The notes under the pieces were generated by a model, which saw only the letters and a list, made by a program, of their open reading frames with translations, ran no database searches and was not told where the DNA came from. Below are positions 62,159-64,000 of a stretch of 64,000 nt of DNA, one piece after another. Both the position numbers and the translations under genes were made by a program. Location of the stretch: the NCBI GenBank assembly GCA_034687125.1, contig JAQGBZ010000028.1, positions 1-64,000 on the forward strand, in the 5' to 3' direction. The first letter of the stretch is position 1, and each line of letters begins with the position of its first letter. This DNA comes from Neelides folsomi (Eukaryota > Arthropoda > Collembola > Neelipleona > Neelidae).

Positions 62159-64000
62159 ACATTTCCAAAATCAAAATCCCATTTTATAATATTAAAAAAG
62201 TTTGATATCAATTTTTCACTTTAAATTATATCAAGTAGATAAATTATCATTTAGTGTAGAATTTAAAACTTTTCACATTCCACACAAAATTAGTATTTTT
62301 ATCAATATTTCACATATAATTTGTAGCTCAGAGTTCATTAGATCACGTTTGGTTATTCAGATGAAAATCATTCTTAAAACCAAACCATTACCTAATATTA
62401 TAAATTATAACATATTTAATTATATGTTAGTTATTAAATATTATTATTGTATTTGTATGTATATACTTACTTGTTAAGCTCAAAGGGTTTTAAGTTTTCA
62501 TATTGAGCCCTCACTTTTAACGAATCATGACAATACACCTGGAATCTCTATTTAACCTCTCTTTTAATCTCTAAAATCAAGATCTTTTGCAACACTTAAC
62601 CCTTACCCAAAAACTGATCATAAACTTAAATTTTTTTTATATAAGTTCATTAACATTAATTTATAACATTATATTATAATAAGTAATTATAAAGTAAATG
62701 GGTTGTATGGTCCAATTAGCAACATATTAATTATAAAAAGGTTACATACCTTAATGTATCTTTATATTTAAGCCTATTTTAATGTTAGTTACTTACATGT
62801 ACAAGCAAAGTAATGATTTTACTTTAAATCCAATTTTAATCTTTCACCAATTTTTATAAGCAATTTTAGAATATGAATGTTTTAGTGTAATTTTGAATCA
62901 TGGTTAAATATGAGCTATCGAGTAAACACATTCCATCCTTAAGAATCTCAAAGACTTGAAAGTGAACTATTAATGTTTAAATTCATAAATCAATTTATCC
63001 CAGCAATTTTAAAATGAAAAATATGAATTGAAATGAATCGTATTAGTATTTAGGATTCTTTATTCTTCATAATTAAAAATAAACTTGTATGGTACATTCA
63101 ACATATACATAATGTATGTGTGTATAATTTACATATTCGTGAACTAAATTTCGAAAATGATGTCTACAAGATTATTTATATATAATATATTTTAAGTACA
63201 TTCAATACATTATTCGTAATTCGTATTTTTCTCTTTCGTAATTTTATAATTTTAATTTTCAACACAATTGGGAACTGTGAGTTTATATTTAATAATGTTA
63301 TTACACAAATGAATGAGATGTGTAATTGATAGCAGCTGTATTTGAGGCACTTAGCATGTGCGTCATTTTCAAACAAAATATCTAATTAATGAGATTTTCA
63401 CTTTTGTATAATTGAAATAATTATATTTGGGGAAATAATAAAATGGGAATTTCCGAGTACTTTTGTTTTTACAGCTTTTAAAGGCATTTCATTTTGGGGG
63501 AGGAACTTTCCGATTTCTTATCGTAAACTAATAATACACCTTTAGTAATAATAATATTAATAAAATAATAATAGCCGTTATTTGGAGGCCAAGTTTACTA
63601 AGTGTTTAATTATAATCATATTCAGTATTATCAATTTGAAGTATTGGTTGGAATTGGAAGCCCTTTGGCCCCTTAGCATCCATCAATGCACCAGGGACCG
63701 GAACTCAAAATGAGTCTCACTTTATTTATTGGAATGTAACTTGAGTCACCTACCACTTCTAATTATTAAGTTCTAAATTCTCAGTACGAACAATTCCATT
63801 AATTAAATATAAAACGTTAGTTTGTTAATTGGCATTCGCATTTCCAAAAGAGGAAAATGAGCGGCCGTCGTATATTTTATGTACTAATAATAATATATAA
63901 TTTATTACTTCTTCAATATCACGCGCAGATCATTTGTAAGGGCTTTTAATACCTCTGCTACAATTGTATGATTGGGAAGGGTTTTAATTGTAATTAAGTA
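62159..64000. other. AT-rich 3' end of the window
   Basis: About 1.8 kb with no ORF of recognisable composition (the longest are 91 residues from 62202 and 66 residues on the minus strand at 63176-63376). I see no element ends or RNA gene. Confidence 0.4.

Overview
The window looks like nuclear DNA of an animal with an AT-rich, gene-dense genome and many short GT-AG introns. All recognisable proteins match animal families (DRG1, WSB, two-pore K+ channel, smoothelin, DNase I-like, LPGAT1, fumarase, ceramide glucosyltransferase, MED8, CNOT2, Spartan). The mix suggests an arthropod, possibly a springtail-like hexapod, but the species cannot be named from sequence. I rebuilt the exon-intron models by hand, checking splice sites and reading phase and comparing with family proteins I know; none has transcript support.

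Layout. 0-3 kb: DRG1 GTPase on the minus strand, with a small MITE downstream of it. 3-8.3 kb: a WSB1/2-type WD40/SOCS-box protein on the plus strand, sharing a divergent promoter region with DRG1 and carrying an 837-bp inverted-repeat element in its last intron. 8.3-13 kb: intergenic, with a third inverted-repeat element. 13-20.4 kb: a TWIK-like two-pore potassium channel whose first intron holds a 2.05-kb decayed MULE transposon with an exact 8-bp target duplication. 20.4-37.3 kb: a giant smoothelin-family gene (about 2,195 residues) ending in a calponin-homology domain. 37.8-39.8 kb: a secreted DNase I-like nuclease, convergent with smoothelin. 41.4-42.2 kb: an unrecognised two-transmembrane protein. 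42.2-46.3 kb: AT-rich spacer. 46.3-53.9 kb: three minus-strand genes in a row, LPGAT1 acyltransferase, fumarate hydratase with a mitochondrial presequence, and ceramide glucosyltransferase. 55.2-58.5 kb: MED8 and CNOT2, head to head. 59.1-60.2 kb: a Spartan (SPRTN) DNA-protein-crosslink protease. 61.5-62.2 kb: a two-exon gene that appears dicistronic, with two small membrane-protein ORFs separated by 4 nt and no AUG between their start codons.

Most genes are unrelated housekeeping functions: translation-linked GTPase, ubiquitin ligase adaptor, TCA cycle, phospholipid and glycosphingolipid synthesis, Mediator and CCR4-NOT, DNA repair. The most interesting items are the dicistronic small-membrane-protein gene, the orphan two-TM protein, the expanded smoothelin with recurrent short motifs, and four DNA transposon relics with recognisable ends.
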